Part shown: positions 25,442 to 36,410 of the stretch, in pieces
Layout: every line of letters starts with the position of its first letter
Numbering within the stretch: position 1 is the first letter of the stretch
Origin: Macrostomum hystrix
Taxonomy: Eukaryota; Platyhelminthes; Macrostomidae
Length of the DNA: 64,000 nt
Assembly: GCA_950097015.1 (NCBI GenBank)
Contig: CATNEN010000003.1
Span: 2,851,001 to 2,915,000 of the forward strand
Direction of reading: 5' to 3'
The notes under the pieces: model-generated
Told to the model about the DNA's origin: nothing
Databases searched by the model: none
What the model saw: the letters and a program-made list of their open reading frames with translations, nothing else
Program-made: the position numbers and the translations under genes

Positions 25442-25945
25442 CAGGGGTCGGCAAACTCCGGCCCGCGGGCCAGATGCGGCCCTCGAAGCTCCCAAATCCG
25501 GCCCGTTGCCCCTTCTGACATCTACAGAGTCCTGTTTCATCTCTCCCGTGTCTAATCTCTCCCGTGTCTAATCTCTCCCGTGTCTAATCTCTCCCGTGTC
25601 TAATCTCTCCCGTGTCTAATCTCTCCCGTGTCTAATTTCTCCCATGTCTTATCTCTACCGTGTCTAATCTCTCCCGTGTCTAATTTCTCCCATGTCTTAT
25701 CTCTACCGTGTCTAATCTCTCCCGTGTCTAATTTCTCCCATGTCTTATCTCTACCGTGTCTAATCTCTCCCGTGTCTAATCTCTACCGTGTCTAATCTCT
25801 CCCGTGTCTAATCTCTCCCGTGTCTAATCTCTCCCGTGTCTAATCTCATCTCTCCCCTATCTCATATTTATACAGTTAATGCGGCCCGCTGTCGTCTTTT
25901 AGGTTCTCTCTTTGGCCCGCCAGCAAATAAGTTTGCCTACCCCTG
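25442..25945. mobile_element. hAT-like nonautonomous element with internal minisatellite
   Basis: The ends are CAGGGGTCGGCAAACT and, at the far side, AGTTTGCCTACCCCTG inverted (AAGTTTGCCTACCCCTG on the plus strand). GGCCCGCGGGCC and GCGGCCC blocks are near-terminal. The flanking 8-mers GAATACAG and CTTTACAG share five bases, a weak target duplication. The terminal motif and the 8-bp spacing suggest hAT. No transposase frame is present. Confidence 0.6.
25540..25865. repeat. 16-bp minisatellite inside the hAT-like element
   Basis: About 20 copies of CTCTCCCGTGTCTAAT with C/T and C/A variants. It has expanded within the transposon body. Confidence 0.9.
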
Positions 25946-26843
25946 CTTTACAGTTTATTTCTTACCAGCCCCTACTTTTTCTTATTAGGTAAATACCTTT
26001 GTATTCACAGCTAATGTATTTACAGATTTTCGTATCGTTATTTGATATGAGAAAGATTCTTAGTAAAATATATTAATATTGTATTTTAGCTCTGAAACTG
26101 GTGCTACCAAGTCATGAAAACACAAAAATAAAATAGAAACACAAATTACTGGAAAGGCATTCGCTTCCAGTATCTCCAATAAACACGACACTGCGCGCTG
26201 GAAATCGTACAATCGTACAACAACTGTCAATCAACGATAGATTTTTCAGAGACACTCGTACTGCGGACGAGTACATTTTTTGGTGCAAAAAGCATTTATA
26301 TTTTGCTTGGTATATCAAACGACACGTTTAACAATCCATCTACGAGCTCGTACGTGAATGCGGTAGTTTTACTGTGCATTTAAAAGAAACAATATCCGCG
26401 TGTGTTTAAACTATTTTCAATTACAAGCTTATACTTAGACACAGCAACCTGAGCTCGTTTAGCTGCTATATTAGACTGAAAATTAATAGTTAAGCCATAA
26501 ACATTGTGGCTAATGAGCTTAGAAGAACCATTTTCCTATATGTACAAACCGAAATTGCAGAAACAAAATATTAGGCTGAACGTGCCTGGACAATGTGTGC
26601 CTGCAAATAATTGTCGCTTCACATACCAGCTGCGTGACTAAAATTCAACCACTAAGCTTTCTTGTTTTACTGTCCGATTCGTTACTGTTATAAGACGCTA
26701 GCAAGATATACAGGAAATTTCATTCTTGAAATATATTTTTTAAGTAGATGCCATTGTATGAGACGATGACAAACATCGATTATCAGAAGTCGTTCCAAAA
26801 CATAACAATAGTCAGTGCCACGTAGCCGACAAGTGACAAGCGG
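25946..26843. other. Intergenic, no gene seen
   Basis: Low-complexity AT-rich sequence upstream of the TATA box at 26844. The only open frames are short and lack splice or domain support. It probably contains the upstream region of the WSC pseudogene. Confidence 0.4.
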
Positions 26844-26852
26844 TATATAAAA
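26844..26852 (+). promoter_or_regulatory. TATA box of the WSC pseudogene
   Basis: TATATAAAA lies 40 bp upstream of the ATG at 26884. A CAGGCTTCAGT initiator-like stretch about 25 bp downstream suggests a very short 5' UTR. Inferred from spacing only. Confidence 0.5.
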
Positions 26853-26883
26853 AAGTTATACGAGTCATCAGGCTTCAGTAACT

Positions 26884-26959
26884 ATGCTGCATCTAAGCAG
26901 ATTGCTGCTGCTTGGAGTCTGCTTTGGTTTTCTCCTAGTGACAGTAAACGCGAACTTCA
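26884..26959 (+). CDS. Signal-peptide exon of the WSC pseudogene
   Basis: It has a basic residue near the start, a long Leu/Val/Phe core and a small-residue NA cleavage-like site. The 76-nt exon ends in phase 1 before GTAAGT. It is the only fully intact 5' part of this locus. Confidence 0.65.
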
Positions 26960-27948
26960 GTAAGTTGTCACACTGCATGGCTCTGCTAACTACCTAGCGG
27001 ATTTTTGCTTCAACAACACAAATCTGCAGCCTCAATAAAACTGTTTTAATTCATTCTGAATAGTCAATTTGTCAAGTGACTACAAAATCTTGCTGCCAAG
27101 GATGCCCTCCGTAAAGAGGCTAACCCTTAAGTCAACTTTGCTTGATAATATTTTGAATGGTATCGCTGGCATCTTTTTTGTTATTAGTTGGCGCTTCGGT
27201 TAGGGATTGTATAGCAATGTATTTATATTAAGGATTTACTTTAATTAGAACGCATATCATTTAATCAGTAGCATGTACTGTGCAGCTTGACTCTGTGCTA
27301 AAACAGAATATTGACAGGCAGATACCGTCGCTCAGTAATGTCTCGTTTCGTTGAACCAGGCAGAACGCTCTTGACTCACATACTGAGCTTTGAAATCAAT
27401 GGTTGCATTGAAATGCGATGTTTTTCTACGATTTTCCGACCCAGAAGTGAGACGAATCGGCTGCTTCGTGGACAAGGGTGACGCCAGAGACCTTCCATTG
27501 ATCCATAAGAGCGACAAGATGACACAGGAGTACTGCATTAACCGTTGTCGCTCAATGGGGTACAAAGTACGCCTCCCTGCAGGCTAGCAACTGGTGCCAC
27601 TGCGGCAACACGTACGGCATTCACGGCAGAGCTTGAGACTCCGAGTGCAACAGGCACTGCATTGGAAACAATTACTGTAGAGCTGTTCAAATTTGTGAAC
27701 TAATGGAGAACATAGTGAGTCTTACGTGAATCGCAACGCCGCCGTCTACAGACGGCCTCAGACTGGGCTGCTTTAGCGACAGCTGGGCAGCTCCAGAGAC
27801 TTGACTGCTGAGTGCCACCTAAGATGATCGCTTCTTTTTGGTAGACCCCTCTGAGTGCAACTCAACCTGTGAACTAAATGCTTTGAGATCTCAATTAGTA
27901 AGAATTTTACGAAAAAAGCTTATACAACACATTTCCTTGTTCCAACAG

Positions 27949-28090
27949 GCGGCGCCAGCCCTAGTCGTCCTGGAAGGCTACCTGAAAAGAAACCCGGAAA
28001 GCTACCTGAAAGGATACCTCCACGAGAGACCTCGCAATAGACCTGGAAGGCGACCTCACGACCGATCCTTGAAGCCGTATGACAGGCCTG
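27949..28090 (+). pseudogene. Frameshifted Pro/Gly/Lys-rich exon
   Basis: Acceptor CCAACAG and phase-1 donor G|GTGGGT. The first half reads SRPGRLPEKKPGKLPERIPP in the acceptor frame. The second half reads RPRNRPGRRPHDRS in the donor frame. The change lies near 28025. The PGK/PGR texture matches the GKRP exon of the upstream gene and supports common descent. Confidence 0.55.
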
Positions 28091-28146
28091 GTGGGTGCAA
28101 GTATTTTTATTTACTTTAGAACACACTTCAGCTACCTTATGAAATC

Positions 28147-28435
28147 TCTTGCTAAAGCTTTCGACGTTGTGAAGTTTCGACCTTATGAAGTTTCGACCTA
28201 GTGAAGGTAGCTGTTTTTTTAGTTTTCGACGTTGTGAAGTTTCGAGCTTATGAAATTTCGAGCTTATGCAGTCCCTTGCTTGAGTTTTCGACCTTATGAA
28301 GTTTCGATCTAATGAATTTTCGACCTAGTGAAGGTAGCTGCTATTTTAGTTTTCGATGTTGTGAAATTTCGACCTTGTGAACTTTCGACCTTGTGAAGAA
28401 AGGTGCTTTCGACGTTGTGAAATTTTGAGTTTGTG
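28147..28435. repeat. Irregular ~16-19-bp tandem repeat in the last intron of the pseudogene
   Basis: Degenerate copies of TTTCGACCTTGTGAAG, with TATGAAG and GACGTTGTG variants. Confidence 0.8.
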
Positions 28436-28568
28436 AAACCCCCTACGCTTGTCATGCTCTCTCTCTGCTAACCTGCCAAGCTTCTTTGCTGTTACAATTC
28501 TTAAAGGTACATTAAAAAGTATACTGCAGCTCGTGATAGGTAATTTTACTCCGATTTACCCGTTGCAG

Positions 28569-28639
28569 AGCATAAGGCCAATAAGATCATTGACGTCACT
28601 GAAGATTCATCATTTAAGGAGGCAGCAAAACTGTTTTAA
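28569..28639 (+). CDS. Terminal exon of the WSC pseudogene (paralogous to 23541-23611)
   Basis: 71 nt after CCCGTTGCAG, phase 1. It encodes HKANKIIDVTE then EAAKLF and TAA, aligned without gaps to the terminal exon of the LCCL-array gene. The upstream intron end and the downstream AATAAA context are also similar. The exon itself is intact, so either the locus decayed recently or this end is still used. Confidence 0.65.
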
Positions 28640-28673
28640 GCATCATAGCAAATTATAATTCGACTCGTGGACA

Positions 28674-28679
28674 AATAAA
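28674..28679 (+). terminator. Poly(A) signal AATAAA of the WSC pseudogene
   Basis: It lies 35 nt after the stop in the motif ACAAATAAATTGGTG, matching the context at 23656. Confidence 0.5.
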
Positions 28680-28940
28680 TTGGTGTTGGGATCAAGACTG
28701 CGAATACGCTATTAAAATTAACAAATCACGAGGTTGAAATTGCAAAGGAAAAAGTTTCCAAAAAATATATAAGATTTGGATTATCGATAGAAAGTTTCCT
28801 CAAAGTTATTCAGTTTGTTCCTTCTTTTCATCTATTATAATTTCACAATTAGTTTTCTGTGTTTTATCGTATTGTTCTACGGTTATGTTTAAGCCAAACT
28901 CGTAATTTGACCTTGAAAATGAGCTAAGATCCTGAGAAGA

Positions 28941-29348
28941 CAGTGGCGCAACCAGGGGGGAGGCGGGGGGGCGGCCCTTCGGCCCGCGGGCAATGTACGC
29001 AAAGGGCAAGCCAAGACGCTTCTTAATTTATTACCTTATCTCATTCCCTGTCCCCCAAGTCCAACGTACATAGACCAAAGACCAAGTCCAAGACCATTGG
29101 TCATGCATATATTAATTTTCAAGCTTTCATTATAATCGTGCGTGCGTTCGGATTTTTTAAACCTTTTAAATCGTCTAATCCCTACCCTACTGGCCCTTGA
29201 AATTGGCCCAGGAATGGTGGGCGAAAACCGCGAAACAGAGCGCGCTCCACCTGGCGGTCGCCCCCCCTTCGACCCGCGGGGCAATGTACGCAAAGGGCAA
29301 TGTACGCAAAGACCGCCCCCCCTAAGGCAAAACCTGGTTGCGCCACTG
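28941..29348. mobile_element. Short hAT-like MITE (408 bp)
   Basis: The terminal inverted repeat CAGTGGCGCAACCAGG is present at both ends in inverse orientation. Subterminal GGCCCGCGGG and GCAATGTACGCAAAGGGC blocks are also inverted, so the element could fold into a long hairpin. GCAATGTACGCAAAG is repeated in tandem at the right end. The flanks CCTGAGAAGA and CCTGAAGAAA are similar but not a clean 8-bp duplication. No transposase is present. Confidence 0.65.
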
Positions 29349-31134
29349 CCTGAAGAAACACATAATTAAATATTTACTTTAATCGGCTCATACATATTTG
29401 ACGTTGCAAGACAACCGCGCAATAATATATTTACACGGTTTATAATTGAAGTTCATAAATGCACTTACAGCTACCTATAAATTGTTAGAATGTTAATTAG
29501 TAATATTTAAAAATATTTATAGTGACAATTCAGGCATAAAGTACAATTTTTTTCTGTACATAGTAATGTGGTATATGCATGTAAACGGTCTTGTTGACCG
29601 ATTATTATGCAGCTTTTATCGTGAATTTTTTTTCGGCATATAATAATTCGCACACATAAATGCACTAAATCTGGATGTAGTTGTACATTGAATTGCTACC
29701 CAGGACTGTCTATCATGAGTAAAACAAGCATATTTTGATCAAAGCATGGGGGGAAGCCAAGGTTGCAAACTTTTCGAGGTGCGAATAGTTTTAATTCAAT
29801 TAGCTATTATTAAATTTCTTCTTTACTCAGCATTTATATCTTAGCTGTTTTAGTTTTCGCATTGATTTTCTAGGCACTCATAAAAGTAAATCAGCTGTAT
29901 GATCCGTTGGTCTTTGGTACTTTAGCCATTCTTTATAAATTTAGTGTAGTATATAATATATACAAGTTTGCTAATTTAGCCTATTTATATTTATTTGCGC
30001 GTAAAAAGATATAAAGGTTTGATTTAAACACAGTTTCTAATAGTGATTTTATTAAAAAGACGAAAAACGTAGCTTTATTTAAGTTCACAATTGGTAACGC
30101 TTTTTTCTTACATTGAACTTTGTTTATTTGCATAAACGAAGCACTAGTTTTATATACAAATACTCGCACAATTTTAACTTCATTCGTTACCTAGGATACC
30201 ATCCGAAAAACTTGTAAAGTCGCGAATGGCTATGGCTACAACAATGGAGAGAGATCTTGGCATGACTGCCAAAAGAATGCCAACGAATGATAGTTTCCAG
30301 ACGAGTACTGGTGTAGGGCATCATTGGCGACCTGGATACTACTTTCCTGATTCTACTTTTACAGTAAGAAAAACAGTTTGAATCTCAATGATCCAAGTGG
30401 GGGCAGTGACCAAGGTTACTTATATCGTAATATATACCGTATATACAGGCGGTTTTTTGTCAATAATCTTAGTCACAATAGCAAACTATTTTCGGCCTTA
30501 TAAGTTTCGTAATTTATTACAAAAGTTAAGATCAGATCCTAAGCAAAAAAATATTTTCGTGCAATAAAATTCATGTAAAAATACAAATACATTTATTAAC
30601 TGTTGCCTCCTTAAAATCATGTCAATAAAATTTTGTTTAAAACTGTTTACCACAAAGAATTAATATACACTGAATGTGAATATTTATAGATAGATCATAT
30701 AGTGCCTGAAAAAACTAGATTTACTTATGATATCTCATTGCATTCCATTAGTTTATATTTACTGCATATATTTATATAAGGTCCAGCAACCATGCTTCTA
30801 GTAGGAATATATAATATCGATCTCATGGTCATTGTATTAACTTACATGTTTTGTAAGATTGAAAAGATAGACAGTAAAATAACAGTCTTAAAGACACAAA
30901 ACCAGAAAAAACTCGTAATTTTAATGTATGATTAGAACAAATTTCTATTTTAATGTATTGATTCCTTAAATATTTTTGTGCAATTGCAAAATACACGCAA
31001 GATTTTTTTAGGTCTTATATAAATTAGTATAAACTACCATTGATATCATTTGGCACTCTAAATCCAATTAATTACAAATTAATTTCAATACTTATAATCT
31101 TATATAATCCCATGCATTCTCACCGACTCATTAG
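29349..31134. other. AT-rich intergenic, possible decayed exon near 30190-30370
   Basis: Mostly featureless AT-rich DNA. Around 30195-30285 a short coding-like stretch follows a CCTAG acceptor: TCKVANGYGYNNGERSWHD, then CQKNANE and two stops. A second readable part ends before TTTACAGTAAGAA. The Cys/Trp texture resembles an extracellular domain, perhaps a decayed C-type-lectin-like unit, but this is a guess. The unknown first exon of the TEPP-like gene may also lie here. Confidence 0.3.
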
Positions 31135-33769
31135 GCGGCTTCCGCTCAGCCTCTGCCCGAAGATCTAGCCAGACCGTCGCGCGTGAAGCCGACTGAAATC
31201 TATGCCACCACGACTGGCAGCGTGCACGATCCAAAGTGGCCAACAGCTCCATTGAACCGTGACATCGAGTTCAAAAGAGCTCCAGCGCTATACAATGTGC
31301 ACTATCTGAAGGATCATAAGGAAAAGGTGCGAGGTTTCTATTTTTTTTACTCTGCATTTTGACTCTGCTCAACCAGACGTGACCTATGCTTGATCAAACC
31401 CACCTGTGCTCAACCAAACCCACCTGTGCTCAACCAAACCCACCTGTGCTCAACCAGACGACACCTATGCTCAACCAAACCCACCTGTGCTCAACCAAAC
31501 CCACCTGTGCTCAACCAAACCCACCTGTGCTCAACCAAACCCACCTGTGCTCAACCAGACGTCACCTATGCTCAACCAAACCCACCTGTGCTCAACCAGA
31601 CGTCACCTATGCTCAACCAAACCCAACCTATGCTCAAGCAAACCCAACCTATGCTCAACCATCCGACCCCGTCCTCCGTGACATTCGCAGTTAGGCCACG
31701 GTGGCTGGCGTCGACCCCTCAGTCCGAGCCATCAGCTGACTGAGACTCAGGAGGAGTTTCGAAAACGGCCGCCGCTGACCGAGCCCAACACCTGGGGCAG
31801 CAAGCCGCAGCCGTTTCTGCTCAGGTACTACTCAAAATGGTTATCGATTTAATACCCTACCTTCAATTTGGTCATTAAGCCATTGATTAAAAATAAACTA
31901 ATCACTACGCTCACAGGGATCATCACGGAGACGGATCAACCAAACTAGGAGTGGCCTCCACTCAGAATCCCAAGCTGAAAGGTCGCCCGTTGTTTCCCAA
32001 GGACAAGGAGGTTTTGCGAGGCCTGGACATGTACCTGACTACTAACGATAGAGTGCATCGCCGCTTCGATCCCAAGGAGCTGTCTGGCTATCCAAAGAAG
32101 GACATTGCCACCTACTGGGACTGCGAAGAGTACCCGAAGGCCTGGGGACACGGACCGCATGAGAAGTGAGCTGGGCCTGATGAGACACGGGAGAGATAAT
32201 ATGGGAGAGATGAGACACTGGAGAGATGAGACACTGGAGAAATGAGACACTGGAGAGATGAGACACTGGAGAGATGAGACACTGGAGAGATAAGAAACGT
32301 CAGAGATGAGACACTGGAGAAATGAGACACGGCAGAGAAGCGACACGGCAGAGAAGCGACACTGGAGAGATGAGACACGGGAGAGATAAGAATCGTCAGA
32401 GATGAGACAAATGAAGACAAGTGAGAGATGAGACACGGGAGAGATGAGACACGGGAGAGATGAGATACGGGAGAGATGAGACAGGGGAGAGATGAGACAA
32501 GTGAGAGATGAGACAGGGGAGAGATGAGACAGGGGAGAGATGAGACAGGGGAGAGATGAGACATGGCAGAGATGAGACACGGGAGAGATGAGACATGGAG
32601 CCATCCATATAGCCATCTCAGATGCACCTCAGCTGGAGAGATCAGACAGGGAAGAATATGAGTAATTGAACTACTATGAGTAGCAAACTGTATATCATAT
32701 ATTACTATTTTGTACTTTACCTTCCAAACTCCATCGGCAGCCTTCTGCCGAAGCACGCCGTGCCGCGCGATCGTCTGCCAATGCGTGACGAGCTGCGCTT
32801 CAAATCCGCCACAATGGTCCGCCGGGTGCCGCAGTCCCTGCCTCCGCCAGTTCACACGGGTTTGAAGACGCTGTATTCCGACTCCTACACGAGACCGTCC
32901 GATGTCCGGGTCAAGGATGCCCGCGAGTGCCCGGTGGACACGCCATGGACTCTACCGGGTAAGGATTGCAAGCAGAGGATCTTTTGTTGCTAACTTGCGG
33001 ATTGCTTGTGGAACATTGCTTGTGGAACATTGCTTGTGGAACATTGCTTGTGGAACATTGCTTGTGAAAGATTGCTTGTGAAAGATTGCTTGTGAAAGAT
33101 TGCTTGTGGAACATTGCTTGTGGAACATTGCTTGTGGAACATTGCTTGTGGAACATTGCTTGTGGAATATTTCATGTGGAAGATATCCTGCTTACGAAAC
33201 ATTGCTTCAGGAACATTGCTTCTGGAATATTGTTTGTGGAACATTGCTTGTAGAACATTGCTTCTGGAATATTGTTTGTGGAATATTGCTTGTGGAACAT
33301 TGCTTGTGGAACATTGCTTGTGGAACATTGCTTGTGGAACATTGCTTGTGGAACATTGCTTGTGGAACATTGCTTGTGGAATATTGCTTGTGGAAGATAT
33401 CTTGCTTACGAAACATTGCTTCAGGAACATTGCTTCTGGAATATTGTTTGTGTAACATTGTTTGTGGAACATTGCTTGTGGAACATTGTGGAACATTGCT
33501 TGTGGAACATTGCTTGTGGAATATTGCTTGTGGAAGATATCCTGCTTACGAAACATTGCTTCTGGAATATTGTTTGTGTAACATTGCTTGTGGAACATTG
33601 CTTGTGGAACATTGCTTGTGGAAGATTTCTAGTGGAGCATTGCTTGTGGCTAATCATTTCTTGCCTCGTGCCTTCCGCAGCTCCTGGAGCCCGCAGCGCG
33701 CTGGCTGCGCCTCAGATGTACAAGACCGAGTACCAGAACGTTGGCAGCAAGAAGACCATCTCTGTTTGA
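31135..33769 (+). CDS. TEPP/SPMIP8-like ciliary or sperm protein, five exons (first exon missing)
   Basis: Exons: 31135-31326, 31691-31824, 31917-32165, 32741-32958 and 33681-33769 (TGA at 33767). Phases at the junctions are 0, 2, 2 and 1, all consistent, and the sum of 882 nt is exactly 293 codons plus the stop. The protein is rich in Pro, Arg, Lys, Tyr and Trp with no signal peptide or membrane segment. Recognisable parts are IYATTTGSVHDPKWPTAPLN, LSGYPKKDIATYWDCEEYPK, PPPVHTGLKTLYSDSY and the C-terminal YKTEYQNVGSKKTISV. Short Pro/Tyr/Trp motifs of this kind are typical of proteins bound inside axonemal microtubules. I judge TEPP (SPMIP8) the closest family from memory, unverified. A second in-frame acceptor at 31150 would shorten exon 1 by five codons. 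No start codon was found, so an upstream exon must exist. Confidence 0.72.
31385..31655. repeat. 20-bp minisatellite in intron 1 of the TEPP-like gene
   Basis: About 13 copies of CTCAACCAAACCCACCTGTG, with CAGACGTCACCTATG variants. It ends 35 bp before the acceptor at 31690. Several overlapping open frames come from it and are not genes. Confidence 0.92.
32185..32600. repeat. 14-bp minisatellite in intron 3 of the TEPP-like gene
   Basis: About 29 copies of GAGAGATGAGACAC with GGGAGA, GGCAGA and AAGCGA variants. The complementary strand gives long open frames rich in Ser, Leu and His that have no other support. Confidence 0.92.
32997..33650. repeat. 14-bp minisatellite in intron 4 of the TEPP-like gene
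   Basis: About 45 copies of TGCTTGTGGAACAT with GAATAT, GAAAGAT and TTCTGG variants. Larger blocks recur: a segment containing AGATATCCTGCTTACGAAAC appears near 33180, 33397 and 33535. Confidence 0.92.
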
Positions 33770-33779
33770 AAGGTCTAGG

Positions 33780-35034
33780 AAAAAAACGCAAAGCAACAAA
33801 GCTGTCAATTAACTGCATGGAATATATTACGTTCTTTTTTGCTCTACATTCCTTAAATATGCTTTGCTGTGAAAAAAGAAAAAATCTGTTTAAGTAACAA
33901 TGTGCCCTTTTTGCACTTTTTCCTTTTGTCAACCTTAAAAAATCCTTTCTGTGTGTAATTCATTTTATATCCCTTTAATTTATATAAAAAATTAAAAAAA
34001 AACGTCACGCGTCTACTCACCAGTAATATTATGCGACTTTTTCAGATCTACGAGTACTTATTTCATGGAAAATAAATCCAGCCTTCAAAACTTTCAAACG
34101 TGAAAATTTTGAAAAAATTATGGTTAATAAAACTGGTAATTATCTATCTATTAAATGGATATATTAGAAGGTTTAGTTTTTCACAACCCGTACTATGCGT
34201 CTTAAGCTTGTAGTTTTTTACGTACATTGTTACCTTTTTTGCTGAGCGTCAAATGTGCGAGGCGGAAGACAGTCAGTGTAGCAAACAAAGTAACCACAGT
34301 CGGTCACTTCGTGTCTTTCGAGTCATTCTCTCGAGTTACCATAATCGAGTTACCTACAGAAAAAAGAAAAAAATTGGGTATTTGAAAAACCTCCATTATC
34401 AATATCTACTGTAGCTTTACAATTATTTATCTAAACAGCTGTACACTGTCTATACTACTTATGCTACTAGTTAGTTCAGTAGTCAGTGACAGATCCAATT
34501 AAAAGCAGGGTTCTACTTTGGCTGCAATCCGATTGGCTGAATACAGTTTGACCAATCTGGAATGTTTTAGAAAATCTTCAAAATACTGAACGACTGGAAC
34601 GAACGAACGACTGATTTTCTTCAATATCGCATCACGGATATCACAGTCTGGCCTTTTCAACGCACTACTGGAGACCACAGGAAGCATTCTGCCTATAGCA
34701 CCAAGACTATTGGTTTGAAGCAGCACTTCATGGTGAGTTTCAACTCTAGTGATTCAGGAAGTGAAGCTTTCACATTTCTGAATGAAGTTTTCACACCTAG
34801 AGGACTTAAAGGGCTTCTCTATTTTTCATCTTTGGTCAAAAAAACTTCCCTTCACGATGGCATTTTCAGAATGGTCTTTTATCAAAACTTATTATTAAAT
34901 TCTCACACTCACTATTCCCTTCATCAACTGAGCGACCCCCTCTACATTCACTGCTCAACTTCTATTCATTACCCATTCATTCATTTCTCTCCGTCTAGAT
35001 CTATCTCTATCCAAATATCTCTCCAAGATTATAA
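33780..35034. other. 3' flank and intergenic DNA, no gene seen
   Basis: AT-rich sequence with scattered short frames only. No splice-supported exon or repeat array until 35035. Confidence 0.45.
34071..34076 (+). terminator. Possible poly(A) signal of the TEPP-like gene
   Basis: AATAAA lies 302 nt after the stop. An AATAAA-like ATTAATAAAAC sequence sits nearby at 34122. Position only. Confidence 0.3.
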
Positions 35035-35445
35035 TCACTACCCATATCTCTATCCAATACTACAATCTCTATCCAATACTACAATCTCTATCCAATACTA
35101 CAATCTCTATCCAAGACTATGATCTCTATCCAATACTACAATCTCTATCCAATACTACAATCTCTATCCAATACTACAATCTCTATCCAATACTACAATC
35201 TCTATCCAAGACTATGATCTCTATCCAATACTACAATCTCTATCCAATACTACAATCTCTATCCAATACTACAATCTCTATCCAAGACTATGATCTCTAT
35301 CCAATACTACAATCTCTATCCAAGACTATGATCTCAATCCAAGACTACAATATCCAAGACTACAATCTCTATCCAAGACTATGATCTCTATCCAATACTA
35401 TGATCTCTATCCAATACTATGATCTCTATCCACATCTCTATCATA
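35035..35445. repeat. 19-bp minisatellite
   Basis: About 21 copies of ATCTCTATCCAATACTACA, with AGACTATG variants arranged in repeated blocks. Confidence 0.92.
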
Positions 35446-36093
35446 ACTTTTTTGTTCGTCACCTATTCAACCCTCTGTTTATCGATTCATTCTCACCCTC
35501 TATCACCAGGCTCAATTGCGTTCCCAGATCTATCACTCAGCTCCCTATCAATTTAATCAGTTGTCACATTAGAATTAGTACCGTAGCGGAAGTTGCAACG
35601 AAACCAAATAACAGGCTAGCCTGGCCTTTGAATTGCGATGTTAATTATTGTATAAGCCTTTTCAGTAGCTAAAATACAAGCATACATTGACACGCTTTGT
35701 GACCCACCGTCTGCGTGTGTCTGTCGCCAGGAGAATAAAATAGAATAGGATCAGTCAGCTTAGGGATATTTTTTTTCATTTTTCTGAGATCAAAAGCGGT
35801 ATAGAGGTTTTACACGTTTCATTTGTACTCAAACACGGCACCTGATCAGGGTAAAATGATTGATAGTTTGCATCAGCTGGAAGTAAGCTTGGTATTGCTT
35901 TAGTTAGTTAGAGCACAAAAAGGCCAATATCAGTAATGAGTTGTTGTTCTTACTTTCTGCAGAGGATTCTAATTCTTTTAAAATATCCAGGAAGGCTTCA
36001 CGTGTAAATTTAATTAGGCATTGTTGATATTACTAACCAGCGTCACATGAGACTTACTCAACTGATCTGGCACAATGCCTGTTCTCTCAAAAC
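35446..36093. other. Intergenic, no gene seen
   Basis: Unique AT-rich sequence. No supported feature. Confidence 0.45.
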
Positions 36094-36410
36094 ATCTCAT
36101 CTCTCCCACTCTACCACATCTGATCTATCCCATGCACTCTCCCACATCTGATCCATCCCATGCACTCTCCCACATCTGATCTATCCCATGCACTCTCCCA
36201 CATCTGATCTATCCCATGCACTCTCCCACATCTGATCTATCCCATGCACTCTCCCACATCTCATCTCTCCCACTCTCCCACATCTCATCTCTCCCACTCT
36301 CCCCCACATCTCATCTCTCCCACTCTCCCACATCTCATCTCTCCCACTCTCCCACATCTCCCACATCCCACTCTCCCACATCTCATCTCTCCCACTCTCC
36401 CCACATCTTA
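36094..36410. repeat. 28-bp and derived 20-bp minisatellite
   Basis: Copies of CTCTCCCACATCTGATCT joined to ATCCCATGCA, grading into a shorter CTCATCTCTCCCACTCTCCC form. Confidence 0.88.

Larger units (their letters stand above)
26884..28639 (+). pseudogene. Decayed WSC-domain secreted-protein gene, paralogue of the LCCL-array gene
   Basis: Exon 1 (26884-26959) encodes a clean signal peptide: MLHLSRLLLLGVCFGFLLV, then TVNANFS, with a perfect GTAAGT donor in phase 1. Exon 2 starts at 27445 and begins a WSC domain: IGCFVDKGDARDLPL, then YCINRCRSMGYK. One extra base at about 27567 breaks the frame; in the shifted frame SNWCHCGNTYG and SECNRHCIGN are readable, but TGA at 27634 interrupts it. Remnants of a second WSC unit follow (LGCFSDS near 27760; SECNSTC near 27850). 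A Pro/Gly/Lys-rich exon 27949-28090 needs one frame change between its ends. The terminal exon 28569-28639 is intact. WSC domains are known as extracellular carbohydrate-binding modules. The lesions could be assembly errors, but several independent ones argue for a pseudogene. Confidence 0.68.

Noticed and set aside
31945-33932. Several 100- to 265-residue repeat proteins overlapping the TEPP-like gene
   Set aside because: They lie in its intron minisatellites or antisense to its exons, while the five spliced exons give one consistent frame.
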